Shown here: piece by piece, positions 17,115 to 26,093 of the stretch
Numbering within the stretch: position 1 is the stretch's first letter
How the letters are laid out: every line of letters starts with the position of its first letter
Assembly: GCF_904846285.1 (NCBI RefSeq)
Contig: NZ_CAJHAD010000010.1
Coordinates: 40,098 to 104,097, forward strand
Direction: 5' to 3'
Length of the DNA: 64,000 bases
DNA from: Psychrobacter immobilis
Lineage (GTDB): Bacteria > Pseudomonadota > Gammaproteobacteria > Pseudomonadales > Moraxellaceae
Made by a program: the position numbers and the translations under genes
Notes under the pieces: model-generated
Databases searched by the model: none
What the model saw: the letters and a program-made list of their open reading frames with translations, nothing else
Told to the model about the DNA's origin: nothing

Positions 17115-18584
17115 TTAATATAAACGCTGATAAACTAACGGCTTGGCAAATTCAGCGCTGTTATTCATTAAATCTGCATTAATTTTATAACTGCCAGCAC
17201 TCATAGACTGATCGAGAAATGAATGCTGTCCTGCGAACAGCTGATTCGGACTACTAGCATTAGCTGAGTTATTTGCATCATTATTAATCAGCGCTTGGCT
17301 ATCTTGGATAAACTGTGCGCTCATCGGCTGCTGCTCATCTTGAAAGATATATTGCAAAACAGCGACTTGTCCGCCCGCGGCTTGCGCCAATTGCGGAATT
17401 ATTTGTTCAGCGAGCACCGTTTGCAATAGCTCAAGACTGGCTACTGACCATAAAAATGCATGACCTAATTGCGCCTCTGCCCCTAGCGTTTGCGTAATAC
17501 GATTATTCAAACCAGTTAGTAATTTAGCCAAATTTATCGTTTGTGCTGGAGTAATTATTTCTGAGTTAAGTGTTCCTGAATCAGCCGTCTCGGACTCTTG
17601 ATTGAGACTAATAACAGGCAATAATTCAGGCTGCGGCGGACAGTCAACAAAGCGAAAACGTCGACGCAATGCCATATCAAGCGGCGCTAATGAGTGGTCT
17701 TGGGTGTTCATCGTGGCATAAATATCAACGTTGGCAGGAACGCTAAATGTCCGCCCTGAATACGCCAAATTAACCGTCATCGCGTTTGCCATACCGGCAC
17801 GCTTATCTGCTTCAATCAAACTTAATAGCTCGCCAAAGACGCGTGAAACGTTAGCCCGATTGATTTCATCAATTAGCATCGCATAACGCTGCTCAGGATC
17901 GTGGGCAGCGCGCTGGCATAATTTTAAGAATGCACCATCTTGAATGGCATAACTCATTTGAGATGAACTATTTGTTGTATGGCTGGATGCCGCCATCACA
18001 GGGCGGATACCTTCGACAAACTCCTCATAACCATAGGCTTGATGGAAGCTGACCATACTAAAGCGCTGCTGGCGAAACTCTTGATTTTGGCTATTATTCT
18101 CGCACTGTGCTTGTTGAAAATCGGCTAATTGCTGCGCTAAGTTACTTAACAAATCCATGCTTTCTGGAAGAAAATACCACGCGCCGCTATTATCTTTATC
18201 AAAATAAGCTTGGCTGGCTCGATTTTTATAACTCACTGTTTGTGAGCTAGCAGGCGTATGCATTTGTAGTACAGACCATGCGGTATTGCTTAAGTTTTTA
18301 TCACGCGAATTTTGCGCCGCTTTGCTAACAAAAAACTCATGATTGACAATTTCTGGCACCTTAACCAAATCCTGTTTTTTAGATTTAAAATCTAAAAATA
18401 TCAAACAAACGACATCACGCCAGCTTAATTCATGCAGCAACTGCCCCAATAATTCCTTGTCATTTATCCTTGGTAAATAGTCGGTATATTGCTGCGCGAT
18501 TTGTAGCAAGCGATAGGTTTTACCCGTACCAGCGACGCCGGTATAAATGATATTGATAGGTTTTTGAGGAGACATATCCGGCAC
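17115..18584 (-). CDS. mcrB: McrB-type AAA+ GTPase of a modification-dependent restriction system
   Basis: A 489-residue AAA+ motor of the McrB family. Walker A is GVAGTGKT at residues 16-23, Walker B plus the McrB signature LIDEINRANVSR is at about 237-248, followed by ATMNTQDHSLAPLDMALRRR with the arginine finger region. The FHQAYGYEEFVEGIRP motif, normally close after Walker A, is at about 180. So about 130 residues are inserted between Walker A and this motif (about 45-175), and the N-terminal DNA-recognition domain of E. coli McrB is missing altogether. No coding extension is seen upstream. The GTP-type loop reads NTQDHS where many McrB have NTADRS. Confidence 0.87.
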   Translation of the reverse strand: MPDMSPQKPINIIYTGVAGTGKTYRLLQIAQQYTDYLPRINDKELLGQLLHELSWRDVVCLIFLDFKSKKQDLVKVPEIVNHEFFVSKAAQNSRDKNLSNTAWSVLQMHTPASSQTVSYKNRASQAYFDKDNSGAWYFLPESMDLLSNLAQQLADFQQAQCENNSQNQEFRQQRFSMVSFHQAYGYEEFVEGIRPVMAASSHTTNSSSQMSYAIQDGAFLKLCQRAAHDPEQRYAMLIDEINRANVSRVFGELLSLIEADKRAGMANAMTVNLAYSGRTFSVPANVDIYATMNTQDHSLAPLDMALRRRFRFVDCPPQPELLPVISLNQESETADSGTLNSEIITPAQTINLAKLLTGLNNRITQTLGAEAQLGHAFLWSVASLELLQTVLAEQIIPQLAQAAGGQVAVLQYIFQDEQQPMSAQFIQDSQALINNDANNSANASSPNQLFAGQHSFLDQSMSAGSYKINADLMNNSAEFAKPLVYQRLY

Positions 18585-18981
18585 AGCCTTATCCAGTATT
18601 AAAAAATCACGGTAACCATAATTCAGCCACTTAAAAGTCTAACTATTATAACGTGGCTTTTTTTAAATTAAGCGCCATAGATAGTGCGACGTTATTGCTC
18701 ATATTTATTGCGAGCATTTAAGATATCGTTACGTTAGTCATATTTTATAAGCGCAGCAGTTCATGTTAATAATAGTAGCGATACGGCGCTTAATGTACCA
18801 TAGTTAGAAATTTACTAAGTTAGAAATGCGCCAGCGTTAAAATAGCTGCTAGGATAAAGCTTATTATCTTACTCATTCAACGCTCATTTCTAACCATCGG
18901 TTAATTAATCCGGTTTGCTAGCGTAATGAACCAACTTCGTTAATTAATATGATTAAACCACTCCAAATTGAGGAATGTTGT
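18585..18981. other. Divergent intergenic region between mcrB and the DUF4442 gene
   Basis: A 397-bp gap between divergent genes. A TATAAT on the minus strand near 18636 could be the mcrBC -10 box, but no good -35 was found. No open frame extends mcrB upstream here. Confidence 0.35.
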
Positions 18982-19722
18982 ATGTCAGAATTATTAAAAA
19001 AACTCCCTACCAAGCTGACCAATAAACGAGCAGTCAAAGTAGCTGACAACACAAGATTGCCAGTCGAAAAACCAAATACTACTTTAAAACCCATCAGTAA
19101 CCAATTTACCAAGCTGCTATCAGTCACTAAGTATTTACCTGCGGGAGCGCGCGCAAGCATTTTATCGAAAGCCTTTGGTAAAGTGGTGCCGTACGTGGGC
19201 ACAACGGGCATCTACTATGAGACAGTCGACGCCAATCAAGTGGTGGTCAGCTTAAATAACACCAAAGCGGTGCAAAATCATATTGGCTCCGTCCATGCCG
19301 TGGCCATCACTTTACTTGCCGAAACGGCAACAGGGTTTATTTTGGGTTTAAACCTACCGTCTGACCGCGTATTATTGATTAAGTCTTATTCGGTAAATTT
19401 TTATCGTCCGATTAAAAAAGGTCAAATTGCCGCCGTGGCTTCATTATCGGACGAGCAACGCTTAGATATTTTAAACACCCCAAAAGGTGAGATGGTGATT
19501 CCTTGCGTGATTCATGACCGCGAGTCTAATAGTGAGCGTGACCCTATCGTCGTTGAAATGCTATGGGCTTGGGTGCCAAAATCAGAGTTAGAAGCACGCC
19601 GTCAAGGTAAAGCCGCTAAAGAACTAGAAAATAAGCAAAATGACAATGAAAAAACTGAAGATGAGCAACCTGAAAATGAAGAAAGCGGCCTAGCATCTAC
19701 GCAAGAGCTAGAAAGTAATTAA
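18982..19722 (+). CDS. DUF4442 / hotdog-fold protein
   Basis: A 246-residue protein with a hotdog-like domain (about residues 45-200) of the DUF4442 / PaaI-thioesterase-like group: GIYYETVDANQVVVSLNN, then NHIGSVHAVAITLLAETATG and LIKSYSVNFYRPIKKG. The NHIGSVHA segment is where such enzymes bind the acyl-CoA. The C-terminal 45 residues are a highly charged Glu/Lys/Asn tail that looks disordered. I start it at the ATG at 18982, with a GAGGA site (18970-18974) 7 nt upstream, not at an in-frame ATG 33 bp earlier. The substrate is not known. Confidence 0.82.
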   Translation: MSELLKKLPTKLTNKRAVKVADNTRLPVEKPNTTLKPISNQFTKLLSVTKYLPAGARASILSKAFGKVVPYVGTTGIYYETVDANQVVVSLNNTKAVQNHIGSVHAVAITLLAETATGFILGLNLPSDRVLLIKSYSVNFYRPIKKGQIAAVASLSDEQRLDILNTPKGEMVIPCVIHDRESNSERDPIVVEMLWAWVPKSELEARRQGKAAKELENKQNDNEKTEDEQPENEESGLASTQELESN

Positions 19723-19796
19723 TTTTAATTTGTTAAAGAAGCAAATAGCTACCAAAAAATGGATTTAAGAAATACCACTATAATAAGGAGACAAGC

Positions 19797-20291
19797 ATGT
19801 CTATATATATTAATAAACTGACTACTCAATTATCTAAAGCGGTGCTGATTAGCGCCTGTTCATTATGCTTGGGTTTTGCGGTTACTGCCAATGCCGCGCC
19901 AACGACTAATAATGCAACCGTCACCAAATCTAGCCCAGTCTTTCTCGGTGATGGTGGCAATTATCCATTTTCAGAAGCGGTACGTGTCGGCGATACGCTC
20001 TATATGTCAGGACAGATTGGTTTTAAAGACGGCAAATTGGTCAAAGGCGGCGTAAAAGCGGAAGCCAAACAAGCGCTCGATAATATCCATGAAACCTTGT
20101 TAAAGTACGGCTATCAAAAATCAGACATCGTCAAATGTATGGCGATGCTGACCGATATGGATGATTTTGATGACTTTAATAAAGTCTATAAAGCAGAGTT
20201 GGCTAAACCTTACCCTGTACGCTCAGCCTTTGGCGTTTCAGAGCTAGCAGCTGGCGCAAGCGTTGAAGTTGAATGTATCGCCGCAAAATAG
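19797..20291 (+). CDS. Exported RidA/YjgF family protein
   Basis: A 164-residue RidA-fold protein (about residues 45-162), family members of which deaminate reactive enamine/imine intermediates. Unlike the cytoplasmic RidA it starts with a signal peptide (residues 1-33, cleavage near VTANA-A), so it should act in the periplasm. Family signatures seen are GDTLYMSGQIGF, AEAKQALDNIHETLLKYG, and the C-terminal PVRSAFGVSELAAGASVEVECIA, where the Arg and Glu line the active site in RidA. An AAGGAG site precedes the ATG. A terminator follows 40 bp downstream, so it appears monocistronic. Confidence 0.88.
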   Translation: MSIYINKLTTQLSKAVLISACSLCLGFAVTANAAPTTNNATVTKSSPVFLGDGGNYPFSEAVRVGDTLYMSGQIGFKDGKLVKGGVKAEAKQALDNIHETLLKYGYQKSDIVKCMAMLTDMDDFDDFNKVYKAELAKPYPVRSAFGVSELAAGASVEVECIAAK

Positions 20292-20331
20292 CAGCGCTAT
20301 TTAAAATAAGCCAAACTAACTTTTTGATTAC

Positions 20332-20378
20332 GCGGTTATTGAGCCAATTGCACTGACTTTTGACTCAATAACCGTTTT
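20332..20378 (+). terminator. Intrinsic terminator between ridA-like gene and gspE
   Basis: An inverted repeat (GGTTATTGAG / CTCAATAACC) with a 20-nt loop followed by GTTTT. It lies between convergent genes and may serve both. Confidence 0.7.
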
Positions 20379-20379
20379 G

Positions 20380-20409
20380 CTTTATACAATCGTTTTTCTT
20401 TATACAATC
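20380..20409. repeat. 12-bp direct repeat spanning the gspE stop codon
   Basis: CTTTATACAATC occurs at 20380-20391 and 20398-20409. The second copy contains the gspE stop. The 18-nt period puts a second TAA in frame downstream of the first. Confidence 0.8.
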
Positions 20410-21956
20410 ATAGCATCATCAGTCAGGGCGCTTTCTTTGGTTACCCGCAGCACTTCTTCTAATGTCGTCCGACCCTCTATGACTTTGCGTAGCCCATCAG
20501 CTCGTATCGATGGCGTCTGCTGACGGGCGTATTCTTCTAGCTCGTACTCGGCAGTATTACTATGAATCATCCGGCGCAAGGTATCGTCAATCGGCACCAC
20601 TTCATAGATCGCCGTCCGCCCTTTGAAGCCTGAATTGTTACATTTATCACAGCCAACGGGTTTCGGCAAATTAATAATATTCTCTACTAATTTTTCAGTA
20701 CCTGTACTTTTAGCATTTGCCGCTATACCAATTTCAGTAAATAATTTGGCCTGCTCGTTATCAGCAGCTTGCCAGCCATGACAATGCGTGCATAGCGTCC
20801 GTACCAAGCGCTGAGCGACGACCCCAATCAGCGATGACGATAATAAGAAAGGCTCAACGCCCATATCCTGCAAACGTGTGACTGCACCGATGGCGGTATT
20901 GGTATGCAGCGTTGATAATACCAAATGCCCTGTCAAAGACGCTTGTACGGCAATTTCCGCGGTCTCTAAATCGCGAATCTCACCAACCATAACCACATCT
21001 GGATCTTGCCGCAACATGGCGCGTAAACTCTTAGCAAAGGTCATATCGACTTTATTATTAACCTGCGTTTGCCCAATGCCATCGAGCTGAAACTCAATCG
21101 GATCTTCAGCGGTCAAAATATTACGGGTTTGGTCGTTCAAATCAGTTAATGCCGAATATAGCGTCGTGGTTTTCCCCGAACCCGTTGGTCCAGTCACCAA
21201 GATAATGCCATGCGGACGATGGATTAAGCGCTTAAGCTCGCTATAGTCATTATCAGAGAGTCCAAGATACGTCATATTGAGACGACCTGCTTGTTTATCG
21301 AGCAGTCGCATTACTACCCGCTCACCAAAACTTGATGGCAGCGTCGATACCCGCACATCGACCTCACGCCCTGCCAGTCTTAAACTGATACGACCGTCTT
21401 GTGGCACACGCTTTTCAGCGATATCTAGCTTAGCCATGACCTTGATACGCGAGACCAGTAACGGCGCCAATTGGCGTTTTGGCGTGATGATTTCTTTAAG
21501 CTCTCCATCGACACGAAAGCGTACCACTAGCCGTTTCTCAAAAGTTTCAATATGAATATCTGAGGCATTTAAACGTATCGCTTCAGACAATAGCGCATTA
21601 ATCAGACGAATAATTGGCGCATCGTCTTGTTGGTCCATCAAGTCTTCCGTTTCGGGGACGCTATCTGCCAAGCTATCAAGGTCAGGATGGTCTTCAAGCC
21701 CAGCGGCGATATGCTGCGACTCACCCGTATTACCGGCATAAGCGGCATTCATGCGTTTTTCAAAATCATCGGCGCTGATACTTTCGTAATTTGGTACACC
21801 GCGCACGCCTTGCTGCTGTAAAAACCGCACCGCTTCATTAATGGCGGACAGTGGCGTGGTTTTGGTCAACACCAGTGTCGGCGGCAACTCGGGATCAATA
21901 GCAAGAATGGCCAAAATTTGATGGCGTTTTGCAAAACTGTACGGCAGCTGCAGCAT
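20400..21956 (-). CDS. gspE: Type II secretion ATPase GspE
   Basis: A 518-residue cytoplasmic ATPase that powers the type II secretion pseudopilus. An N-terminal GspE-N domain (about 1-100) is followed by the ATPase: Walker A GPTGSGKT at 256-263, the Asp box around LTAEDPIEFQ, Walker B VVMVGEIRD at about 321-329, and a zinc module with C389xxC392 and C436xxC439. The zinc site and the EFQLDGIGQTQVN motif are typical of GspE/PilB. The gspG and gspF genes in the window favour GspE, as does the length (PilB is usually about 570 aa). It stands alone, away from the other secretion genes. Confidence 0.9.
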   Translation of the reverse strand: MLQLPYSFAKRHQILAILAIDPELPPTLVLTKTTPLSAINEAVRFLQQQGVRGVPNYESISADDFEKRMNAAYAGNTGESQHIAAGLEDHPDLDSLADSVPETEDLMDQQDDAPIIRLINALLSEAIRLNASDIHIETFEKRLVVRFRVDGELKEIITPKRQLAPLLVSRIKVMAKLDIAEKRVPQDGRISLRLAGREVDVRVSTLPSSFGERVVMRLLDKQAGRLNMTYLGLSDNDYSELKRLIHRPHGIILVTGPTGSGKTTTLYSALTDLNDQTRNILTAEDPIEFQLDGIGQTQVNNKVDMTFAKSLRAMLRQDPDVVMVGEIRDLETAEIAVQASLTGHLVLSTLHTNTAIGAVTRLQDMGVEPFLLSSSLIGVVAQRLVRTLCTHCHGWQAADNEQAKLFTEIGIAANAKSTGTEKLVENIINLPKPVGCDKCNNSGFKGRTAIYEVVPIDDTLRRMIHSNTAEYELEEYARQQTPSIRADGLRKVIEGRTTLEEVLRVTKESALTDDAMIV

Positions 21957-21993
21957 AAAGACGACCTAGTGAGTGGCTAATTTAAAAAAGGAC

Positions 21994-22052
21994 TTATAAA
22001 ACAGCTTATAAAATAACTTTGAAAATGGCTTTGAAAACAGCCTTGAAAACAC
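21994..22052. repeat. Degenerate 12-bp tandem repeat, five units
   Basis: Units CTTATAAAACAG, CTTATAAAATAA, CTTGAAAATGG, CTTTGAAAACAG and CCTTGAAAACAC follow one another directly, 38 bp upstream of the gspE start. They appear to be local expansions in the gspE leader. Confidence 0.7.
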
Positions 22053-22152
22053 AATCTAATACATGCTAAAAAGTACTGCTGACTTTACTCTTTCAAGCTA
22101 CCTGCTCAAATCGTTAAACTGGGTAAAGATTGTCAGTAAGCGCGCATGAGTT

Positions 22153-22161
22153 TGTTATAAT
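22153..22161 (+). promoter_or_regulatory. Candidate extended -10 promoter for thiG
   Basis: TGTTATAAT, a perfect extended -10 box. A good -35 at normal spacing is lacking, as is common with extended -10 promoters. The 13-mer GTTTGTTATAATA around it also occurs upstream of potA. Confidence 0.45.
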
Positions 22162-22372
22162 AACATTTTGTTTTACGCAAGTAGCAAGGCTTTGATGTGA
22201 TTTATGACTTTGCTGTTTAGGCAGTTATAATATTAGCATTTAGCATCGCAGGCATTTAGCCCCATAACGCCTATTTATGTTTTGCCTCTGCTACTATTTG
22301 ATAAAAATTCTTATTGACCACAGTAATAACCTTGTTAGTCACCTTTGTTCGCCCGCTATTAGGATTATCCTT

Positions 22373-23212
22373 ATGTCACAAGCTGCAAACTCTCCTATCA
22401 ACGCTCAGTCATTTTCACAAGACACTTTAGCACAAGATACTTTTACTGTCGGCAGCCGTACATTTTCTTCTCGATTGTTGGTCGGTACTGGTAAATATAA
22501 AGATATGGCTGAAACTGGTGCTGCTATTGGCGCGTCAGAAGCTGAGATTGTCACCGTTGCTATTCGCCGTACTAACATTGGTCAAAATAGTAATAAGCCG
22601 AATTTATTAGATGTGATTTCACCGGATAAATATACCATCTTGCCCAACACCGCAGGCTGTTTTGATGCCGAAACAGCGGTTCGTACTTGTAAGCTTGCTC
22701 GCGAGCTATTAGGTGGGCATAATCTGGTTAAGCTAGAAGTGTTAGGTGATGAAAAAACGCTTTATCCAAATGTGATGGAAACCTTAAAAGCGGCGAAAGT
22801 GTTAATCGATGATGGCTTTGAAGTCATGGTTTATACATCTGATGACCCTATTGTCGCTCAAGAGTTAGAAAGCATGGGCTGCGTGGCGATTATGCCTCTT
22901 GGCAGCTTGATTGGCTCTGGTCTTGGTTTGCTCAATCGCCATACGCTCAGCCTCATTATCGAGAATGCCAATGTACCAGTATTGGTTGATGCTGGCGTCG
23001 GTACCGCTTCTGATGCAGCGATTGCCATGGAGCTTGGCTGTGATGGCGTGCTGATGAATTCAGCCATTGCCAATGCACAAAATCCTGTGCTGATGGCGCA
23101 GGCCATGAAACATGCTATCTGGGCAGGGCGCCAAGCGTTCTTAGCAGGTCGTATGCCGATGCGCAAGATGGCAACTGCCAGCTCGCCGCAAACCGGATAC
23201 TTTTTTCAGTAG
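22373..23212 (+). CDS. thiG: Thiazole synthase ThiG
   Basis: A 279-residue cytoplasmic enzyme that builds the thiazole phosphate of thiamine from DXP, dehydroglycine and ThiS thiocarboxylate. The Schiff-base lysine is Lys120 ([11 protein letters not shown]). Other family motifs are [29 protein letters not shown] and [16 protein letters not shown] 30-residue N-terminal extension precedes the conserved core. I start at the ATG at 22373 (AGGAT about 7 nt upstream); an upstream ATG at 22277 in the same frame would add an unconserved hydrophobic stretch. The partner genes thiS (45587) and dxs (26080) are in the window but not adjacent, and thiO/thiF/thiE are not seen. Confidence 0.95.
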   Translation: MSQAANSPINAQSFSQDTLAQDTFTVGSRTFSSRLLVGTGKYKDMAETGAAIGASEAEIVTVAIRRTNIGQNSNKPNLLDVISPDKYTILPNTAGCFDAETAVRTCKLARELLGGHNLVKLEVLGDEKTLYPNVMETLKAAKVLIDDGFEVMVYTSDDPIVAQELESMGCVAIMPLGSLIGSGLGLLNRHTLSLIIENANVPVLVDAGVGTASDAAIAMELGCDGVLMNSAIANAQNPVLMAQAMKHAIWAGRQAFLAGRMPMRKMATASSPQTGYFFQ

Positions 23213-23443
23213 CTTTTAAACTTATAACTCAATTGAGTTTATAATCAGTTTAAGTCTCTAAAAATATGGGTTATAGCTTAATAAAATAATAAAAGCCCCG
23301 TAGCCCATGCTTTTTATATTAAGATGTTTTTATGGCTATCTTTAGGTTTTTAATCGCTTTTCACTAAACGCTTTATCCTTGTTTAACTGAATACTTATTT
23401 AATTTATCGCCATTTTTCATTCATCGTCATAAAAGGATTTATT

Positions 23444-24883
23444 ATGCGACTTCTCACAGCAGTCGACCAGTTGTTCTTACTTCTTGAGTCGCGTAAACAA
23501 CCCATGCATGTTGGGGGTCTCTTCTTATTCGAATTGCCAGAAAATGCGGATAACAGTTTTGTTTGTCAGTTAGTCAAACAGATGCAACACTCTGATGTGC
23601 CGCCAACCTTTCCTTTTAACCAAGTGCTTGAGCATTTGATATTTTGGAAAAAAGACAAGTACTTTGATGTTGAGCATCACTTGCATCATGTGGCGCTACC
23701 AAAGCCCGCCCGTGTACGCGAGCTCTTGATGTACGTTTCAAGAGAGCATGGGCGTCTATTAGATCGGGCGATGCCCCTATGGGAATGTCATGTCATTGAA
23801 GGGATCGAACCAGAAAGCGAAGGTGCTCCTGAGCGGTTTGCCTTATATTTTAAAATTCACCATTCATTAGTTGATGGCATCGCGGCTATGCGCATCGTCA
23901 AAAAATCCTTATCTCAATCGCCGACCGAACCGGTCACACTACCAATTTGGTCGTTAATGGCACGCCATCGTAATCAGGTCGATGCAATTTTGCCTAAAGA
24001 GCGCTCAGCACGGCGAATTATCAAAGAGCAAATATCTACCATTAAACCGGTGTTTACAGAACTGCTTGATAACTTAAAAAATTATGGCGATGACAGTTAT
24101 GTCAGTACCTTTGCCGCACCGATGAGCGTACTCAATAAACGTATTTCAGCCTCACGGCGCATCGCTGCGCAATCCTATGAGATACAGCGATTTAACGATA
24201 TCGCTGAGCGCTTAAATATCAGTAAAAACGATGTGGTACTTGCCGTTTGTGCTGGTGCTCTTCGTCGTTATCTACTATCGATAGATGCGCTACCAAGTAA
24301 GCCATTGATTGCCTTTGTGCCGATGTCATTACGTACCGATAATAGCGTGGCGGGCAACCAGTTGTCATTTGTACTGGCCAATTTAGGCACGCATTTAGAC
24401 GATCCTCTCAGCCGAATTGAGCTCATTCATCGCAGTATGAATAATGGCAAACGCCGCTTCCGCCGTATGAATCAAGCGCAGGTTATCAACTATAGTGTCA
24501 TCTCCTATGCGTGGGAAGGCATCAATTTGGCAACCGGTCTGTTTCCTAAAAAGCAGGCATTTAACCTGATTATCTCGAATGTTCCGGGTTCGGAAAAGCC
24601 GCTATATTGGAATGGCGCGCGGCTACAGTCTTTATATCCAGCGTCTATCGCATTTAATGGCCAAGCGATGAATATCACCCTTGCCAGTTATTTGGACAAG
24701 ATTGAATTTGGGATTACTGCTTGTAGTAAAGCTTTGCCGCATGTGCAAGATATGCTCGTACTCATAGAAGAAGAGCTGCAGCTGTTGGAGCGCACCAGTA
24801 AAGAGCTTGAATTCCAAGGCATTACGGTTGAAGATAGAAGTGGCGATAAAGGTAATAATAAAACAAAAAAGCTGGCTCCATAA
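23444..24883 (+). CDS. Wax ester synthase / diacylglycerol acyltransferase
   Basis: A 479-residue bifunctional acyltransferase (WS/DGAT) that joins acyl-CoA to fatty alcohols or diacylglycerol to make storage lipids at the membrane. The active site HHxxxDG is HHSLVDG with His139, His140 and Asp144. It also has the N-terminal PMHVGGLFLFELP start and the C-terminal NLIISNVPGSEKPLYWNG motif of the family; the length is typical. Such enzymes are well known in Acinetobacter, Psychrobacter and Marinobacter (AtfA/Ws). The last codons and the stop form part of a terminator hairpin. It stands alone between thiG and suhB. Confidence 0.93.
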   Translation: MRLLTAVDQLFLLLESRKQPMHVGGLFLFELPENADNSFVCQLVKQMQHSDVPPTFPFNQVLEHLIFWKKDKYFDVEHHLHHVALPKPARVRELLMYVSREHGRLLDRAMPLWECHVIEGIEPESEGAPERFALYFKIHHSLVDGIAAMRIVKKSLSQSPTEPVTLPIWSLMARHRNQVDAILPKERSARRIIKEQISTIKPVFTELLDNLKNYGDDSYVSTFAAPMSVLNKRISASRRIAAQSYEIQRFNDIAERLNISKNDVVLAVCAGALRRYLLSIDALPSKPLIAFVPMSLRTDNSVAGNQLSFVLANLGTHLDDPLSRIELIHRSMNNGKRRFRRMNQAQVINYSVISYAWEGINLATGLFPKKQAFNLIISNVPGSEKPLYWNGARLQSLYPASIAFNGQAMNITLASYLDKIEFGITACSKALPHVQDMLVLIEEELQLLERTSKELEFQGITVEDRSGDKGNNKTKKLAP

Positions 24884-24898
24884 CAGAACCAGCTTTTT
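24866..24898. terminator. Bidirectional terminator overlapping the acyltransferase stop codon
   Basis: A 10-bp perfect inverted repeat (AAAAAGCTGG / CCAGCTTTTT) with a 13-nt loop. The left arm lies in the last codons of the acyltransferase and the TAA is in the loop. It lies 55 bp past the end of convergent suhB and could serve both genes. Confidence 0.8.
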
Positions 24899-24952
24899 AT
24901 TTTCAGTATTAGCGTTTTACTATTAATCAGCTTAAGTATTAAACAGTAAAAA

Positions 24953-25780
24953 CTATACCGCATCACCCCACGCTGGGACGACCACTTGCATCAATGGTTT
25001 CAAGAGCTTGATATTACAAGCAAAGATAGAGCCAGAGGTCATCGAGTTGTGCGCCCCTGTATGGTCAACGACCACACCGCGTGCTTCGGTCACGATAAGC
25101 TCACCGGCAGCGATATCCCACGGCTTAATAGACATCTCAAAATAACCGTCAAAACGACCAGCGGCCACATAGCACAAGTCGAGTGCAGCTGAACCTAAAC
25201 GGCGAATTTGACCGCCCTCTTCAGAGATTTTTTGTAGGCTTTCAAAATGCTGTTTGGCATAAGAGATAACTTCGCCATTGCGTTTACGCTCAAGCGGATG
25301 ACCGGTAGTAAATAGACCGCCGTCAATTGTTTTGCGCTCGCTCACATTGATACGGCGTTGGTTTAAACGCGCGCCTTTACCACGGCTGGCTGAGAACATC
25401 TCATCACGCACAGGGTCATAAATAACACCGTGTTGGGTGACGCCTTTATGCTGTACAGCGATAGATACGCAAAACTGCGGCACACCATGGACGAAGTTTT
25501 TGGTGCCATCTAGTGGATCAATAATCCAGCACCAGTCAGCATCTTCACCGCGACCTTCTTGCATACCAAACTCTTCACCCAAGAATGAGTGATTTGGGTA
25601 GCTGGCTTTTAACGTCTCAATCGTCAGCTCTTCACTGAAACGATCAATGCGGGTCACCAAACCATCAAGCCCTTTTGACTCAATATCTAGCTCGATTTTG
25701 TGGCGGTTTTGATGCGCATATAAAATCTCTTTACCGACTTTTTCAGCAGCACGCGCTGCGATGACGACCATGGGTTCCAT
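24953..25780 (-). CDS. suhB: Inositol-1-monophosphatase family protein SuhB
   Basis: A 275-residue magnesium-dependent phosphatase. Metal-binding motifs are present: GEE in FLGEEFG, WIIDPLDGTKNF, and WDIAAGELIVTEA near residue 220. In E. coli SuhB also acts with NusA/NusG in rRNA antitermination; that may hold here but is only inferred. The length matches the family and the start ATG leads straight into the conserved helix (MEPMVVIAARAAEKVGKEI). Convergent with the acyltransferase gene. Confidence 0.94.
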   Translation of the reverse strand: MEPMVVIAARAAEKVGKEILYAHQNRHKIELDIESKGLDGLVTRIDRFSEELTIETLKASYPNHSFLGEEFGMQEGRGEDADWCWIIDPLDGTKNFVHGVPQFCVSIAVQHKGVTQHGVIYDPVRDEMFSASRGKGARLNQRRINVSERKTIDGGLFTTGHPLERKRNGEVISYAKQHFESLQKISEEGGQIRRLGSAALDLCYVAAGRFDGYFEMSIKPWDIAAGELIVTEARGVVVDHTGAHNSMTSGSIFACNIKLLKPLMQVVVPAWGDAV

Positions 25781-26047
25781 AAATAACCTATTTGCTTGAT
25801 GAATGAATACTACTTAAGAGATGTGACTTATAAAATGTACGAAAAATAAAACCTGCATCAAAACTCACGCTTAACTTACTTAATTAACAAGTGTCGTGAT
25901 TACTTATAGTAAAAAACCATAGCCGCCTAGCGAACCAAATATATGGTTGCCAGCAGTGTTACCGCCCAAGTTGTCAAATAATTCACACCTACGGCAAGTA
26001 GGCGAGGTTTAAGCAAGGAAACAGACGTGCTTTATTTTTCAATCCGC

Positions 26048-26093
26048 TATTTTAGCAATTTTTTATAGATTATAGTGTTTTATTTTAGCAATT
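26048..26093. repeat. 13-bp direct repeat spanning the dxs stop codon
   Basis: TATTTTAGCAATT occurs at 26048-26060 and 26081-26093. The second copy overlaps the last codons of dxs and its stop. The 33-nt period gives a second stop (TAG) in frame after the same Leu-Lys codons. Confidence 0.75.

Larger units (their letters stand above)
21957..22372. other. Divergent intergenic region between gspE and thiG
   Basis: A 416-bp gap with a degenerate 12-bp tandem repeat just upstream of gspE (21994-22052) and a likely thiG promoter (22153-22161). No TPP-riboswitch core was found upstream of thiG. Confidence 0.5.

Noticed and set aside
18624..18667. Terminator-like AGCCAC/GTGGCT hairpin with T-run upstream of the DUF4442 gene
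   Set aside because: The stem is only 6 bp with a 22-nt loop and no plus-strand gene precedes it; the same bases may instead form the mcrBC -10 region.
22200..22372. TPP riboswitch upstream of thiG
   Set aside because: The conserved CTGAGA and ACCTGAT-type core segments were not found in the leader.
23222..23246. AACTCAATTGAGTT palindrome after thiG as a terminator
   Set aside because: No real loop and no following T-run. It could be a protein site, but nothing supports it.
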